Shown here: one piece after another, positions 23,884 through 25,022 of the stretch
How the letters are laid out: every line of letters begins with the position of its first letter
Numbering within the stretch: position 1 is the first letter of the stretch
Assembly (NCBI GenBank): GCA_900550375.1
Contig: URRP01000037.1
Location: forward strand, 1-25,022
Length of the DNA: 25,022 nt
Source of the DNA: an uncultured Alistipes sp.
GTDB taxonomy: Bacteria; Bacteroidota; Bacteroidia; Bacteroidales; Rikenellaceae
Direction: 5' to 3'
Notes under the pieces: generated by a model
Seen by the model: the letters and a program-made list of their open reading frames with translations, nothing else
The model's database searches: none
Told to the model about the DNA's origin: nothing
Translations under genes and position numbers: made by a program

Positions 23884-24828
23884 TTAACATAAGATTTTCT
23901 TCAATTCATTTTTTAGATTAGGCTTGTTGCCCTTTTGGATTTTAGCAAGCATTGCCCTGTAAGGTTTCATTACTTGGGAAATATGTGTGCCAGGAGCACA
24001 AAAGGTTCTCATCTTTGCCTCTATCTTGGCTAAATCGAAATCATTATCTTCAAGTACAAGCCGTGTTAGGTATTTGGACTTGGAATTGATTTTTTCGTCA
24101 ATTTCATCTTCTGAAATTATCTCGTCTATGAAATCCCATATTGGAGTGGCTTGGCTATTTAAGATACTAACTATTTTCGTGTCGGATATTTTGAGGCTGG
24201 AGCGAATTTGCTCTTTGGAATTCAAATTCAATTCTGCTCTGACCTTTCCTTCAAAATAAGTTAAGAGCTTGTCAGAATTGATAAGGGCTAAAAGAAAGGC
24301 CTTATTTTCACTTTTGCGAATTTCTTTGCCCTTGTTGTAGAGGGTCAGCCGTTTCTTCTTGTTCTTGGTCTGTACATTCTTCTCAACAATAAAGTTTCCG
24401 TTCGTCAGTTTCCTTGCGATATACTTGTTATAGTTCTTGATGCCGCCGCGCATGGATTGAATGAGCGCGTTGAAATCAGGATAGTCGAAATCCTTGCTGA
24501 CATCTATTTTTACAGCTTCATCTTCAGCATAAATTGCATCTATATCTAATTTGCAGAATCCTAATTGATTGATATTCTTTAAACATTGCTTCAAATTATC
24601 TTTATTAATCAATTCATTATATCTGTCAAGTAGAATTTTTCCTGTAAATTCGATTACTAGCTCATTTTCTAAATAGTCTAGTTCAATGTATAATAAGAAG
24701 GGTGATATGGCAGTATATTTTTGTTCTACTATCCTGTCATTTTTAATTATTGTCTGAAAAACAGCATCGTTGATTATTTCTATTTTATCCAAAGTTGAAA
24801 TAATTTTTATTTTGTCTAGTGTTATCAC
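23884..24828 (-). CDS. Probable phage/plasmid replication initiator, gene II/X (CRI) family
   Basis: A 314-residue protein with a GTG start at 24828 (a TTG about 12 codons later, giving MDKIEIIND, is possible). The order of elements resembles Phage_CRI/gene II replication proteins: an early strand pair (LLYIELDYLENELVIEFTGKIL), FCKLDIDAIYAEDEAVKIDVSKDF, then KRLTLYNKGKEIRK (like the usual YDK-type motif) and EGKVRAELNLNSKEQIRSSLKI. Such proteins nick the plus strand to start rolling-circle replication of filamentous phages and some small plasmids. The C-terminal 100 residues are helical and less typical. A 7-bp hairpin lies 75 bases upstream of its start. Assignment is by pattern, without a search. 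Confidence 0.55.
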   Translation of the reverse strand: MITLDKIKIISTLDKIEIINDAVFQTIIKNDRIVEQKYTAISPFLLYIELDYLENELVIEFTGKILLDRYNELINKDNLKQCLKNINQLGFCKLDIDAIYAEDEAVKIDVSKDFDYPDFNALIQSMRGGIKNYNKYIARKLTNGNFIVEKNVQTKNKKKRLTLYNKGKEIRKSENKAFLLALINSDKLLTYFEGKVRAELNLNSKEQIRSSLKISDTKIVSILNSQATPIWDFIDEIISEDEIDEKINSKSKYLTRLVLEDNDFDLAKIEAKMRTFCAPGTHISQVMKPYRAMLAKIQKGNKPNLKNELKKILC

Positions 24829-24902
24829 TTTTCATTTTTCTACCTTTTTATTTTTGGGGCAATCATCCTTCAAAAACCAAAACCTTCACCTTGATAAGTG
24901 GT

Positions 24903-24921
24903 TATTGGGTCTTGCCCAATA
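24903..24921. repeat. Hairpin TATTGGG-TCTTG-CCCAATA upstream of the replication gene
   Basis: A perfect 7-bp stem with a 5-base loop in the non-coding leader of the putative CRI replication gene. A second palindrome, CCAATTGG (24965-24972), is nearby. Stem-loops in this place are common at rolling-circle origins, so it is a candidate nick or single-strand origin. The rest of 24829-25022 shows no gene. Confidence 0.5.
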
Positions 24922-25022
24922 GGTCATCCATTGTGGTTTGTTTGGGCTTGCTCGGAATCCCCTGCCAATTGGAGTTCCTAACTTAGTCCGCACAAAGAGT
25001 TAAGATAATTTAATAATTTTAA

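Overview
The window looks like a Bacteroidales chromosome, most likely Alistipes-like (Rikenellaceae). Bases 1 to about 20300 are GC-rich. Almost every transcription unit there has the Bacteroidetes promoter form TTTG-N19/20-TAnnTTTG instead of a sigma70 -35/-10. The proteins are typical of the phylum: BACON-domain lipoprotein, DUF4290, DUF4369/TlpA-like lipoprotein, FadL-type porin. The genus is an inference from overall character; no marker gene was compared.

Layout of the GC-rich part: a partial tRNA-Ser (minus, 1-53); an HU/IHF-like protein; a PLP aminotransferase; a FadL/OmpP1 outer-membrane transporter; tRNA-Arg(CCT); a minus-strand BACON/SGNH lipoprotein whose frame is broken inside a run of nine C; a HAD phosphatase; about 1 kb without genes that holds an array of about ten CAATA/TATTG palindromes with a spacing near 50 bp; a minus-strand sigma54 activator broken by one in-frame TGA; DUF4290; then a probable operon (10536-14725) of DUF4369/thioredoxin-fold lipoprotein, lpxH, thyA, folA and a secreted phosphoesterase. 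A second tight operon (15017-19930) encodes a heterodisulfide-reductase-like complex: HdrC, HdrB, HdrA, a second HdrC, and a membrane HdrE-HdrD fusion. It should join a cytoplasmic flavin/Fe-S/CCG module to the membrane quinone pool; its substrate is unknown.

At 20230-20305 lies initiator tRNA-fMet. Immediately 3' of it the composition changes sharply to AT-rich, and an integrated element begins and runs off the window end. It carries a large serine recombinase whose stop codon lies inside the tRNA 3' end, a 47-aa protein directly upstream of it, a small serine resolvase/invertase, a divergently transcribed XRE repressor with a membrane-anchored unknown protein, and a minus-strand protein resembling gene II/X (CRI) rolling-circle replication initiators of filamentous phages and plasmids, with a hairpin just upstream. 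The best reading is an inovirus-like or CRI-plasmid-derived mobile element; no morphogenesis genes are visible inside the window.

The observations most worth following are the possible phase-variable lipoprotein (C9 tract), the palindrome array, the orphan Hdr-like complex, and the element in tRNA-fMet.
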